Shown in pieces: positions 16,904-26,285 of a stretch of DNA of 64,000 nucleotides. This DNA comes from Candidatus Hydrogenedentota bacterium (GTDB lineage: Bacteria; Hydrogenedentota; Hydrogenedentia; Hydrogenedentales; JAEUWI01). The translations under genes were made by a program, and so were the position numbers. Positions within the stretch are counted from its first letter, which is position 1; each line of letters starts with the position of its first letter. The stretch spans positions 41,758 through 105,757 of the forward strand of contig JACPGE010000098.1 in NCBI GenBank assembly GCA_016182605.1, read 5' to 3'. The notes beneath the pieces are model-generated. The model was not told the DNA's origin. It was given only the letters and a program-made list of their open reading frames with translations, and searched no databases.

Positions 16904-18295
16904 ATGGGCCGGGTTCTCGAAATCCCCTTTGGCGAGTCGAGCGTGACGGCAACCTTGCCGGACGATACTTTCATCGTTCCATTTAGCAGCGGGCGGCGCC
17001 CCGATCCGATCCCGGATCTTGGGGGCGCGGTGGCAGCGGCACTCGACCATCCACTGGACGCAGAACGCATCGAGGCGCGGGTAAAGCGGGGCTCCACGGT
17101 AACGATAGCTTTCGACGATCCCACCGTGCCTTCATTTGGCGCATTGCGAACCCTGGCTATCGAATCCATCCTGGCGCGCCTGAATCAGGCGGGAGTGCGC
17201 GATGAAGACATTACCTGCGTCTGCGCCAACGCCTTGCATCGCAAGTTCCGTCTGGAGGAGTTGGGGATTATCCTGGGGTACGGGCTGGTGGAGCGGCTGG
17301 GCACGCGGCTGCGGTGCCACGACGCAGAGGATCGGAAGGAAATAGCCTATCTCGGAGAGACCACTCATGGCGAGCCGGTGGAACTAAGCACCCTGGTGAC
17401 CGGGAGCGATTTGACGATCTACGTGAACAGCGCGAGTTACCGGGGCTTCGCCGGAGGCTGGAAATCGGTATGCGTGGGGCTTTCCACATTTCGCACGATT
17501 CGCTGCCACCACACCCCCGATGGCATGTCCATGTCGGTTCATGACAACCCCATGCACACCATGTTGAATCGCATGGGCGAGGTCGTAGACAGCACGCTGG
17601 GCGATCGCATCTTCAAAGTGGATGCGATCGAGGCAGGACCCTTCGAAACCGCGCACGTGTACGCGGGCAACACTTGGTCCACGCGCAAGGCCATACTCGG
17701 TCATCTTGAGGAGTATTACCCGCCGCGCCGCGAGATGAGCGAGGCGCGTTTCGATACGATCGTCTACGGCGTGCCCGATTGGAGTCCATACGCGATTTTT
17801 TCGCACACCAACCCCATCTTGACCCTCCTCTCCTCGGGGCTGGGCTACCTGGGCGGCACCATCCAGGCCTTGGGCAAACCGGGGTGTACCGTAATCATGG
17901 CCACACCGTGTCCCTTGCGGTGGAATCGTGTGCACCACCCCTCCTACGAACATGTATGGAAACAGGTGCTTGCACAGACCCAAGACCCCTATGAGATCGA
18001 ACGGGTGTTTACGGATTACTATGCGACCCACGAGGAACTCATCCAACTGTACCGGCATCATTTCGCCTTTCATCCCGTACATGGCGTGTTCGGCACGCAC
18101 CCGTTGAAACGGCTCAAGCATTGCGGCCGGGTCATCGTCGCCGGGGTGGGTCATCCCGCCACGGCGGAGCACTTGGGCTTCGAAGCCGCATCGACCGTGG
18201 AAGAAGCCTTGGCCATGGCGGGGGCACTTCCAGGATCGGGACTGCAGGTGGCCTATGCGCAGCATCCTGCGGCGCCCACGAAGATCGCCCTGTAA
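16904..18295 (+). CDS. LarA-like (DUF2088) nucleotide/nickel-pincer racemase family protein
   Basis: The 463-residue protein matches the lactate racemase LarA/DUF2088 fold. It has an early AFDDPTVPS motif, the CANALHRKFRLEELG region that in LarA carries a catalytic histidine, and GFAGGWKSVCVGLSTFRTI, where the lysine of GGxK is the anchor of the nickel-pincer cofactor in LarA. The usual arginine of GGRK is tryptophan here. LarA homologues act on many 2-hydroxyacids and sugars, so the substrate is open. GGAGG lies 9 nt before the ATG. The 223-bp gap to fabH serves both divergent genes, and I see no other gene in it. Confidence 0.75.
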   Translation: MGRVLEIPFGESSVTATLPDDTFIVPFSSGRRPDPIPDLGGAVAAALDHPLDAERIEARVKRGSTVTIAFDDPTVPSFGALRTLAIESILARLNQAGVRDEDITCVCANALHRKFRLEELGIILGYGLVERLGTRLRCHDAEDRKEIAYLGETTHGEPVELSTLVTGSDLTIYVNSASYRGFAGGWKSVCVGLSTFRTIRCHHTPDGMSMSVHDNPMHTMLNRMGEVVDSTLGDRIFKVDAIEAGPFETAHVYAGNTWSTRKAILGHLEEYYPPRREMSEARFDTIVYGVPDWSPYAIFSHTNPILTLLSSGLGYLGGTIQALGKPGCTVIMATPCPLRWNRVHHPSYEHVWKQVLAQTQDPYEIERVFTDYYATHEELIQLYRHHFAFHPVHGVFGTHPLKRLKHCGRVIVAGVGHPATAEHLGFEAASTVEEALAMAGALPGSGLQVAYAQHPAAPTKIAL

Positions 18296-18407
18296 CCCGC
18301 GCTCCTGTGCGGGCTTCGGAATTGGGTGCAACCTTTAGTATACTTCGTGGGATTAAGAAGGATACCCAGGACGAGGGGCTCCGTGTGTCCAGTCAGAGGA
18401 GTCGAAG

Positions 18408-21400
18408 ATGTATCTCGAAACCACCCAAAGCACCCCCGCATGTTTTTCACGTAAACCATTTTGCCACAAACTCTTGCGTTGTATCGGCACATGGGCGTTC
18501 GCCGCTGGGATGCTCGCCAGGCCCGTGCTCGCACAAGATCCCTTCGATTTCGGGGATGGTCATCACGGCTCACGGGTTATCCCGTCCGGGGAAACCGATA
18601 TTGCGACGCTGTACAACCAGATTCGCGGGGGAGCCGATTCCGCGGTTTACAATCCGGCGAACGTCAATGCGATTCCCCAATTCGAAAACCTGACCATTTC
18701 CAGCGGCGGCAGTCTGAGCGTCTCCGCTTTCAGTGGAGACCCAGCACAAATCGTGGACCCACGCGATGGGGGGGTCATTCGCATCAAGGTGCACGGCACC
18801 CTCTTGATTCACGCCGGGGGCCGAATCGACGCCAGTGGCAAGGGGTACCGCGGCGGCACCTTGGAAGGCGCCGCACCGGGACTGATTGGCCAACGAGGGG
18901 ACTCTTGGGGCATCGGGGGCGACATTGGAAACACGAGCATTCGCGGCGGCGGGGGTGGCGGCTTCGGCGAATTGCCTGGCCAGGGCAATCCTGGTAGCGG
19001 CGGCGGGGGCGGCCACTTGGAGCCCGGCGAGCCGGGTCTCGCGGGGGATGGCTCACCCCTCGGCGGCCGTGGCGGTTTGAGTTTCGACGATGTTGCCGCC
19101 GAGGAGAGTTCCAACTTCTTGAGCGACTATCCTTTCCCGCGCTTCGGCAGCGGTGGCGGCCGTGGCGGGCAAACCGCAACCTTCGCGGCAGACGCTTCCC
19201 TGGGTGGCCGTGGCGGCGGGGTCGTCATTATTGAAGCCCGGGAAATCATCAATCTGGGCGCGATTCGGGCCAATGGCGCCAAAGGCGGAGACGACCTCTC
19301 GGGCGGCGGCGGGGGCGCCGGCGGCAGTATCCAGATTCGCTCCCTCAGTGCGGCAAACGGCGTGGTAACCGCCACCGGCGGCGCGGGCGGGGTGAGCCTC
19401 ATCAACGACAACAATGGCGGCGCCGGCGGTGCGGGCATTCCCGTGTGGGACGTGCGCCATGAACTGGATCTGATTATCGTGGGCTTGGGCCAGGTGACGC
19501 AGAACCCGCTGCAATTGCAATACATCCCCAATACGCCCATCATCCTGACACCCTTCCCGAACACGGGTTGGCTCTTTGACCGGTGGGAAGGAGACCTCAT
19601 CGGAGAAGTGACGCCGAGTACCGTGGTGCTCAATCGAAACAAGGCCGTCACCGCGGTCTTTGTGGAAAAACCCTTCCTCATCGTCTCTCCATCATCCGCG
19701 GGCATCAGTGCCGCAGGCGGCAATCTGTCGTTCCTCGTGGAAAACTCTGGCCTGGACAGCGTGAAATGGGCCGCATCGGTGCAGGGAACCGGCGTCGATT
19801 TCGTCAGCATTGTCGCCGGCGCCACCGGGGTGCGAGGACAATCCGTTACGCTGTCGGTGCTGCCCAATACTACCGGCAAAGTGCGCCAGGCGACCGTTCG
19901 CTTTGAAAGCACGGACGCGCAAGCGCCCGTCACCGCAGTGATCACCCAGTCCTTCGCGGAACCGGTGCTGGACGTAACACCCAAGAACCAAACCCCCTCA
20001 CCCGAAGGCGGCGCCGTGTCTTTCGCCATCCGCAATACCGGTACCGGCAACCTCACTTGGATCGCAACGATTCAAGAACAGCTTCCGGTTGGCCAGGACT
20101 TCGTCACCATCAGCGCCGGGTCAACGGGCACGGTCGGCGCAGGTTTGGCAGGCACCCTGGTCGTCACGGCGGCACAGAACAGCACACTTGCAGAGCGGAC
20201 GGCGAAGATTCGTATCGATGCCGGCAATGCCGAAGGCAGTCCAATCGATGTGACGATCACGCAGCAATCGCGCGTGCCCAAGTTAAGTGTGGAGCCGGCA
20301 AGCCGCAGCATCGCGGCTGCGGGCGGCAGTGTCACCTTTGCGGTAGAAAACCGCGGCACGGGGATCATGACCTGGAACTCGGACCTCGACGATGAAGGGA
20401 AAAAGTTCCTGACCATAGTCGCGGGCAGCAGCGGCACCAACAATGCCCCGCTCTCCTTGCAGGTGGCGCCGCACACCGGCACAACGCCGCGCACAGGCAC
20501 CGTTACCATTACGGCGCCCGGAGCGATCGACAGCCCCAAGACGGTGACGGTGACCCAAAGTGCGAATGAGACTGAGCTGATCGTGGACCGGGACGAGCGC
20601 ACCATCGGCGCCGCGGGCGGCACGGTGCTCTTTGCGGTCACGAACGGCGGCACCGGCACCATGAACTGGACCTCCCAAGTCAATTCGGAAAGCATTAATT
20701 TCCTGACGATTCTCTCCGGGAGCAGCGGGACAAACGCCGCGTCGATCTCGGTGCTGGTAGGGGCCTACACGGGCACGGTGGATCGTGTCGGCGCCATCAC
20801 CATTACCGCGCCGGGCGCCCTGAACAGCCCCAAGACCATCACCGTGACACAACGCCCGAACGAGACCGTATTGCAGGTGGATCCCGAAGAGCGTGTGATC
20901 GCCTCTTCTGGCGGCAGCGTGGCCTTTTCCGTGACGAACGGCGGCACCGGCACGATGAATTGGACCTCCTCCGTGGATCCGGGCAGCGCCAACTTCCTGA
21001 CGCTGGTCTCCGGATCGGCCGGCTCGAACACAGGCCCCATCTCCGTCTTGGTCGCCCCGCATATCGGCACAACCCCGCGCGCCGGTACCATCACCATCAC
21101 CGCGCCGGGCGCCAGTGACAGCCCCAGAACGGTAACTGTGCTACAAAGCGCGAACGAGACGGAACTGCTGGTCGATCGCGAAGAACGGCTCATTGGTGCG
21201 GCCGGCGGCAGCGTGAGCTTCTCCGTGACCAACGGGGACACGGGCACCATGGCCTGGACCTCCCAAGTCGATCCAGACAGCATCAATTTTCTGTCGATCT
21301 TGTCTGGAAGCAGCGGCACGAACACAGGACTCATTTCCGTGCAGGTCGCGCCCTATACCGGCACGGCGAATCGCGCCGGCACCATTACCATCACCGCGCC

Positions 21401-23489
21401 AGGCGCAACGAACAGCCCCAAGACCGTCACGGTAACGCAAAGCCCGAATGAGACCGTGCTGCAGGTAGATCCGGAAGAGCGCGTCATCGCTGCCGCAGGC
21501 GGCTCGGTGGTTTTCACCGTGACGAACGGCGGCACCGGCACCATGAACTGGACCTCGTCTGTAGACACAGCGAGCGCCAACTATCTGACACTGCTCTCCG
21601 GTACGACTGGAACCAACGCCGGCCCCATCACGGTGCAGGTGGCGCCATACACCGGCACGGCGCCACGCACCGGCGCCATTACCGTGGTTGCGCCGGGCGC
21701 CAGCGACAGCCCAAAAACGGTCACGGTGACGCAAAGTGCGAATGACACCTTGTTGCTGGTCGATCCGGACGAGCGAACCATTGGGGCCACCGGCGGAACG
21801 GTATCGTTCACCGTGTCCAATGGCAGCACCGGCGCCATGAACTGGACCTCGAAAGTCGATCCGGCGAGCGCAAACTTCTTGAGCATTGTGGCCGGCGCCA
21901 ATGGAACCAACACAGGGCCGATTTCGATACAAGTTCTCCCGCACATGGGCACAACGCCCCGCACAGGCACGATCATCGTGACGGCGCCAGGCGCCAGCGA
22001 GAGCCCGAAATCGGTGACCGTGATCCAGAGCGCCAATGACGCGGTGCTTCGTGTGACGCCAGCCACCCAGTCGATCGGTTCGGCAGGCGGCACAACCACC
22101 TTCAATATCCTCAACGACGGCACGGGCACGCTGAATTGGAATGCGCGCGTGGCCTCCGGCGAGGATTACACCACAATCAGCTCCGCGGCCACGGGGATCA
22201 ACGCCGGTGCGCTCTCGGTGACGGTCGCGCCCAACAAGAAGCCGGAGGCGCGGCGCGGTACCCTCGTTGTGCAAGATACCAATGCGGGCGGTATTTCACA
22301 GACGGTGGAAGTGAACCAGGCCGGTTGCGAGGTTCCTGCGCGGCCGCAGAACCTGAATGCATCAAGCGGCGCCTTTATTGACAAGGTAAATCTAATCTGG
22401 AGCACCGTGCCCGGCGCAACGCGTTACGAAATCTTCCGGGCGCTGGAAAACGATCCGCAAAAGGCCGTCTTGCTCGCCGAGACGCCCACACCGTCCTTCG
22501 TAGATCTGAGCGCCTTGCCGCCGGATGAGGATCTGGTCGTGAGCGGCTGCCTGGAACCCGTGCGGCTCAGCGTCGAATACTTCTATTACTACTACTGGGT
22601 CAAGGCGGTGAACGAATGCGGTTCCAGTATTATCAGCGTGGCGGACGACGGCCACGTGGCGCGGCCGGAAGATCTGCTGGACAAAACGCGGGTCTCCGTA
22701 GAGGCCCTGCCCTATCCGGCCGTGGCGCAGGCCGAGCCGGGACTGCCGCAGAACAGCCGTCTTGCAGTGCAACTTCCGGGGGAAGATGGGGTGGATGTGG
22801 CATCCGTGTGGGGCGAATTGGACACGGCACTCGGAAGTGAAACGGCCCTCTGGACCCTGCAGACGGTTTCCGGCGAGGACAACAACGTGTGGGTCTATGC
22901 CGATCCAGATACAGGCTGGCTGCCGGGCGACACGCTCACGCTTACTGCGGGCGGAAAGACACCGGCGGGAGAGGCGATTGCTCCAGTTACCCAGGTCTTC
23001 CAGATTGCCGTGGAAAAGACCCTGGACGAGGCGGGTGCAGCGCCCCTCAAGAACGGCGAGTCCTTTGCTTCCTTCCCGGGCGCCGTTGGCGAACCGTGGC
23101 AGCTCGGCCCCGTCATGCTCTTCGATGCACCCGTCCAGTTCTGGATCCCCGTGCCCGAGGGCGTCTCCGCCGATTCGGTCCACCTTTACTACGCCACTCC
23201 CGAGTCGCAGGAAGGCCTGTGGCACGCAGCGGAAGATGTGGCTGGCTGGCTGGCCGATCCGGCCTATGCTGTGCGCATCGTGGATGGCCTCACCGAGGTG
23301 GGCGTCACCGTCAATCACGGAGGTTTTGTCCAACTGGGGGTGACGCCAGAGGCAAAGACCGAAAGCAGCCAGGCCGCGGGCATGCTTCCCGGGCGTTATT
23401 TCGGTGGCGAAGCGGTCGCAATGGTGGTGGCGCTTATGGTGTTGGCTGTGGCGTCGCGGCGGTACCGGAGGGCATCCGGCAGCAAATAA
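18408..23489 (+). CDS. Giant surface protein with nine BACON-type repeats
   Basis: This 1693-residue protein begins with a long signal peptide (cut near LARPVLAQD). A glycine-rich beta-helix-like region follows to about residue 345, then an InlB B-type repeat (IVGLGQVTQ to AVTAVFV). Nine domains of about 98 residues come next (19.67-22.32 kb), each with AAGGSVxFxVxNxGTGxMxW and ending TVTVTQS, the pattern of BACON domains that bind carbohydrate or act as spacers. After them come an FN3-like domain (PARPQNLNASS) and a C-terminal hydrophobic segment plus RRYRRASGSK, a likely membrane anchor. AGAGGAG precedes the ATG. The protein probably projects from the cell surface; its ligand is unknown. 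Confidence 0.8.
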   Translation: MYLETTQSTPACFSRKPFCHKLLRCIGTWAFAAGMLARPVLAQDPFDFGDGHHGSRVIPSGETDIATLYNQIRGGADSAVYNPANVNAIPQFENLTISSGGSLSVSAFSGDPAQIVDPRDGGVIRIKVHGTLLIHAGGRIDASGKGYRGGTLEGAAPGLIGQRGDSWGIGGDIGNTSIRGGGGGGFGELPGQGNPGSGGGGGHLEPGEPGLAGDGSPLGGRGGLSFDDVAAEESSNFLSDYPFPRFGSGGGRGGQTATFAADASLGGRGGGVVIIEAREIINLGAIRANGAKGGDDLSGGGGGAGGSIQIRSLSAANGVVTATGGAGGVSLINDNNGGAGGAGIPVWDVRHELDLIIVGLGQVTQNPLQLQYIPNTPIILTPFPNTGWLFDRWEGDLIGEVTPSTVVLNRNKAVTAVFVEKPFLIVSPSSAGISAAGGNLSFLVENSGLDSVKWAASVQGTGVDFVSIVAGATGVRGQSVTLSVLPNTTGKVRQATVRFESTDAQAPVTAVITQSFAEPVLDVTPKNQTPSPEGGAVSFAIRNTGTGNLTWIATIQEQLPVGQDFVTISAGSTGTVGAGLAGTLVVTAAQNSTLAERTAKIRIDAGNAEGSPIDVTITQQSRVPKLSVEPASRSIAAAGGSVTFAVENRGTGIMTWNSDLDDEGKKFLTIVAGSSGTNNAPLSLQVAPHTGTTPRTGTVTITAPGAIDSPKTVTVTQSANETELIVDRDERTIGAAGGTVLFAVTNGGTGTMNWTSQVNSESINFLTILSGSSGTNAASISVLVGAYTGTVDRVGAITITAPGALNSPKTITVTQRPNETVLQVDPEERVIASSGGSVAFSVTNGGTGTMNWTSSVDPGSANFLTLVSGSAGSNTGPISVLVAPHIGTTPRAGTITITAPGASDSPRTVTVLQSANETELLVDREERLIGAAGGSVSFSVTNGDTGTMAWTSQVDPDSINFLSILSGSSGTNTGLISVQVAPYTGTANRAGTITITAPGATNSPKTVTVTQSPNETVLQVDPEERVIAAAGGSVVFTVTNGGTGTMNWTSSVDTASANYLTLLSGTTGTNAGPITVQVAPYTGTAPRTGAITVVAPGASDSPKTVTVTQSANDTLLLVDPDERTIGATGGTVSFTVSNGSTGAMNWTSKVDPASANFLSIVAGANGTNTGPISIQVLPHMGTTPRTGTIIVTAPGASESPKSVTVIQSANDAVLRVTPATQSIGSAGGTTTFNILNDGTGTLNWNARVASGEDYTTISSAATGINAGALSVTVAPNKKPEARRGTLVVQDTNAGGISQTVEVNQAGCEVPARPQNLNASSGAFIDKVNLIWSTVPGATRYEIFRALENDPQKAVLLAETPTPSFVDLSALPPDEDLVVSGCLEPVRLSVEYFYYYYWVKAVNECGSSIISVADDGHVARPEDLLDKTRVSVEALPYPAVAQAEPGLPQNSRLAVQLPGEDGVDVASVWGELDTALGSETALWTLQTVSGEDNNVWVYADPDTGWLPGDTLTLTAGGKTPAGEAIAPVTQVFQIAVEKTLDEAGAAPLKNGESFASFPGAVGEPWQLGPVMLFDAPVQFWIPVPEGVSADSVHLYYATPESQEGLWHAAEDVAGWLADPAYAVRIVDGLTEVGVTVNHGGFVQLGVTPEAKTESSQAAGMLPGRYFGGEAVAMVVALMVLAVASRRYRRASGSK
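20574..21749 (+). repeat. 588-bp tandem duplication inside the BACON gene
   Basis: BACON units 4 and 5 (from 20574) are matched by units 6 and 7 (from 21162). Each unit is 294 bp and the period of the pair is exactly 588 bp: units starting ELIVDRDER and ELLVDREER, and VLQVDPEERVIA twice, recur at this spacing. The unit order therefore shows that a two-domain block was duplicated as one piece. Confidence 0.85.
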
Positions 23490-23538
23490 CCGCAAAACAA
23501 CCGCTTCTGGCGCGTCCGGAGGCGCGCAATACAATGCA

Positions 23539-23568
23539 GGACCCGCTGGTTTACCGGCGGGTCCTTTT
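23539..23568 (+). terminator. Rho-independent terminator after the BACON gene
   Basis: An 11-bp stem (GGACCCGCTGG with CCGGCGGGTCC, one G-T wobble), TTTA loop and four Ts follow the stop by 50 nt. A -10-like TATAGT at 23573 begins right after it and probably serves the next gene. Confidence 0.85.
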
Positions 23569-23621
23569 GCGCTATAGTGGGGCCTCCCAATAACGCATTT
23601 CTACCAGAGGAGAATTTATCC

Positions 23622-24089
23622 ATGTGGTCACGCTATGTGAGTTCGAAGGCGTTTCGGTGGAGTCTGGCGGCGGTCGCAATCGCTATCCTGTCCGGAATGT
23701 CCGGATGTATCTCCGTCCGGGGCAGTCTGGAGACGGAAGAGACCACCGTGGTGCAGCAGACCGAGCCGGGCAACCCGTTCATCGGCAAGGTGCGCCACGT
23801 GGTGCTCTACGCCTACAAGCCGGGAACGCCCGCGGAGGTTATTGCCGCGCAGGAAGAGCAGGGCCGCGCCATGGCAAACGAAATCACCCAGATCGAAGAT
23901 GTGGAGCACGGCACCATCCTTGGCAGTGGTGGACGCGCGCAAGGCTACACGCATGGACTGATCTTCACCTATGCGAACGAAGCCGACCTTCAGGCCTACG
24001 TTGCGCACCCGGCGCACCAGCAGTTCGTGCAGACCGCCCTGCCCAACCTGAGTCAGATGCTCGTATTCGACTATATCGCGGAGGAATAG
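23622..24089 (+). CDS. Dabb-domain (stress-responsive A/B barrel) lipoprotein
   Basis: The 155-residue product begins with a positively charged segment and a hydrophobic run ending SGMSGC, which fits a lipoprotein signal with the cysteine as lipid anchor. The rest is a Dabb ferredoxin-like barrel: VRHVVLYAYKPGTPAEVI opens the domain, and GYTHGLIFTYANEADLQAYVAHPAHQQFV is its typical second half. Dabb proteins include small enzymes and stress proteins, and many have no known role. AGAGGAG lies 9 nt before the ATG. It has its own -10-like box behind the previous terminator, so it is likely monocistronic. Confidence 0.8.
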   Translation: MWSRYVSSKAFRWSLAAVAIAILSGMSGCISVRGSLETEETTVVQQTEPGNPFIGKVRHVVLYAYKPGTPAEVIAAQEEQGRAMANEITQIEDVEHGTILGSGGRAQGYTHGLIFTYANEADLQAYVAHPAHQQFVQTALPNLSQMLVFDYIAEE

Positions 24090-24260
24090 CGGCAAACGTC
24101 GGCTCTGGAGGCCGTCTCGGGCGCCAACGGACCAACGCCTACCGTCGAGGGGCTGTATTCCGGTATAATAACGCCTTCTGGTTATGGGCGCTTGCCGCGC
24201 CGGCACCCACCACGGGTCTCCCGTCAACCGCAATTCCACCCGCATGCATTCACCGATTCC

Positions 24261-24983
24261 ATGACTTCAGCGATCGCCGAGATTGACGCCGGCACCGTAC
24301 GGCTCCATGCAAACGGGTGCAACCGATCCTGGTCCCGGTTCCGCGGTGTCACCATGGAACTTCAGTCGGGCCAGGCACGCGAGGAGTGGCTGACTGGGCG
24401 GTCTCCGGAGTTCCATCTGGAAGTGGATGGCGCACCGTATTCGGCGTTGGACAGCGCCGGCGTGGTCTGGTCGGAACATGTGGGTCAAGGCTGGGCCGAA
24501 GTGACAGCGGAGTATGCGTTTCCGGCGATCAGGGTGCGGCTGACTACCCGGCTATACGGAAAAGTATCTGCGATCGAACGCACGTTGGAACTGCGGAATT
24601 GCGGTCCGCAACCGTGCACCGTTGCGGCGATTGCGGCGGAGATTTTGCCGCTGGATGCAGCGCGCGTACGGGTTGTGGAACTGGACACGGAAACGTTAGC
24701 GCTGTTGCGCGAATCGATGGCGTATGACACGTTCACCGCGTTGCAGATGGATCAGGTGGGCCTCCTTTTCGGTCACGCCACTCCATCGGCGTTCCTGTAT
24801 TTCGATCCCAATCCAAGGTTTTGCGCGATTGTGGCCCGCAACCCCAGGACGGTGGGTCGGGGCGAGACGCGCGTGTTGCAGCAGACCTTGACGGTCCCTT
24901 ACGAGGGAACGGCAATGCGCGCCGCGAGGCGGATGGCGGCCCATGGGCACGCATTAAACGAAGCAGCGGCTTCGAGGGAGTAG
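24261..24983 (+). CDS. Hypothetical protein, beta-rich
   Basis: I do not recognise this 240-residue protein. It has no signal peptide or membrane segment. The middle, with VRLTTRLYGKVSAIERTLELRNCG, reads as a series of beta strands like the N-terminal sandwich domain of some glycoside hydrolases. No catalytic part follows, so that likeness is weak. A TATAAT box at 24163 is a plausible -10. The ATG at 24261 has no clear ribosome-binding site. The stop lies 9 nt before the methyltransferase start, so the two are probably co-transcribed. Confidence 0.6.
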   Translation: MTSAIAEIDAGTVRLHANGCNRSWSRFRGVTMELQSGQAREEWLTGRSPEFHLEVDGAPYSALDSAGVVWSEHVGQGWAEVTAEYAFPAIRVRLTTRLYGKVSAIERTLELRNCGPQPCTVAAIAAEILPLDAARVRVVELDTETLALLRESMAYDTFTALQMDQVGLLFGHATPSAFLYFDPNPRFCAIVARNPRTVGRGETRVLQQTLTVPYEGTAMRAARRMAAHGHALNEAAASRE

Positions 24984-24992
24984 CAGGACATT

Positions 24993-26144
24993 TTGGAAAC
25001 TACGGTAGAAATTACGGCACTGGCCCACGGTGGCGACGGCATCGGACGCGTGGAAGGCCAAGTGTATTTTGTCCCAGGCGGCCTGCCCGGCGATGTGTTG
25101 CGGGTCAAGCCCACACGGCAGACGAAAAATGCGGCCTGGGCCGAAATCGTGGCGGTGGAGACCGCGTCCACAGACCGGCGCACCATCGGCGATCACGAAG
25201 AACAGCCGAGCGTGGCCGCCACCTGGTACCACTTCGCCTATCCCGCCCAGCAGGAGTGGAAGGTGCGCATGCTGAAAGACGCGCTCCAGCGCATCGGCGG
25301 GCTGGAGTGTGCGGTAGACTGGATCGACGACCCCGCCCTGCGCACGGGCTACCGCACCCGCGCCGAATTTCACGGTGACGGCGTGCACCTGGGATTCTTC
25401 GCACCAAACAGCCATCAGATTGTGGACACGCCCTCGTGCCCCCTCTTGCATCCCAAGCTGAATGTGGCACTGAAAACGCTGCACCGCATGGACATCAAGG
25501 GCAGCATCACCGTGACGGTGAACCCCGAAGGGGAAGAGGTGCTGGTGTGGTCCAAGTTCACAAAGCGCAAGTTGAAAGCATGGTTCCCCTTGAGCAACAC
25601 GCCGCGGGATGAAACGGCGCCCTCGCGCTTCCTCTTCGATGGCGTGCCCATTGTGAACGGCGGCTTTTCGCAGGCGAGCCTGCTGCTCAACCGCCATTTG
25701 CAGCGCGAGGTGCACGCCATGGTGCGCAACGCGGTCTCGGTCCTCGATCTCTATTGCGGAAACGGCAACCTGAGCGTGACCCTGCCGGAGTCCGTCGCCG
25801 TGACGGGCATCGATCACAACAAGGCCGCGGTGAAGGCCGCTTGGTCGATGAAGCGCGGCGACTACATCACCGGCGATGAAAAACGCATGATCAAGGCCAT
25901 TGAGAGCGGCGATTTCGACACCGTGGTGGTGGATCCGCCCCGGAGCGGCGCCAAGAGCATCATGCCGGCGCTCGCAAAGTCGCATGCGCGGGCCATTGTA
26001 TGCGTCTCGTGCGATCCGCCCACCTTTGCGCGCGACCTGAAAACCCTGAAAGAATGTGGCTGGCAAGTGGAATCGGCGAAGGCCATCGATCTCTTCCCCT
26101 ATACTCCGCATGTGGAGTGCGTGGCCAGGCTCGTACGGGCTTAA
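24993..26144 (+). CDS. Class I SAM-dependent RNA (uracil-5-)methyltransferase, TrmA/RlmD family
   Basis: The N-terminal TRAM domain (METTVEITALAHGGDGIGRVEGQVYFVPGGLPGD) is followed by the family's central domain and a Rossmann methyltransferase with LYCGNGNLSV, VVDPPRSG, the catalytic cysteine in VSCDPPTFARDL, and LFPYTPHVE. These enzymes make m5U in tRNA or 23S rRNA. The four cysteines of the 4Fe-4S cluster found in RlmD are absent: the region reads PSVAATWYHFAYPAQQ, where CGGCQLQH would be expected. The start is TTG at 24993 with AGGA close upstream. The protein has 383 residues; the exact target cannot be assigned. Confidence 0.85.
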   Translation: METTVEITALAHGGDGIGRVEGQVYFVPGGLPGDVLRVKPTRQTKNAAWAEIVAVETASTDRRTIGDHEEQPSVAATWYHFAYPAQQEWKVRMLKDALQRIGGLECAVDWIDDPALRTGYRTRAEFHGDGVHLGFFAPNSHQIVDTPSCPLLHPKLNVALKTLHRMDIKGSITVTVNPEGEEVLVWSKFTKRKLKAWFPLSNTPRDETAPSRFLFDGVPIVNGGFSQASLLLNRHLQREVHAMVRNAVSVLDLYCGNGNLSVTLPESVAVTGIDHNKAAVKAAWSMKRGDYITGDEKRMIKAIESGDFDTVVVDPPRSGAKSIMPALAKSHARAIVCVSCDPPTFARDLKTLKECGWQVESAKAIDLFPYTPHVECVARLVRA

Positions 26145-26285
26145 ACTGCCGGCCCTCTCCGGCCGGTAACAAAATCCCCGCGGCGACTTGCTCCAGAACC
26201 GGCGCTGGATTATAGTGGGGCCATCCCGTTTTCTTTTCCGCCAGCACGTCTGGCGCTGCCGTTCCAAGCGAACAAGGAAGTCTCT

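Noticed and set aside
20574..21749. Direct-repeat mobile element
   Set aside because: The 588-bp period is a whole number of protein domains inside one gene, with no flanking mobile genes.
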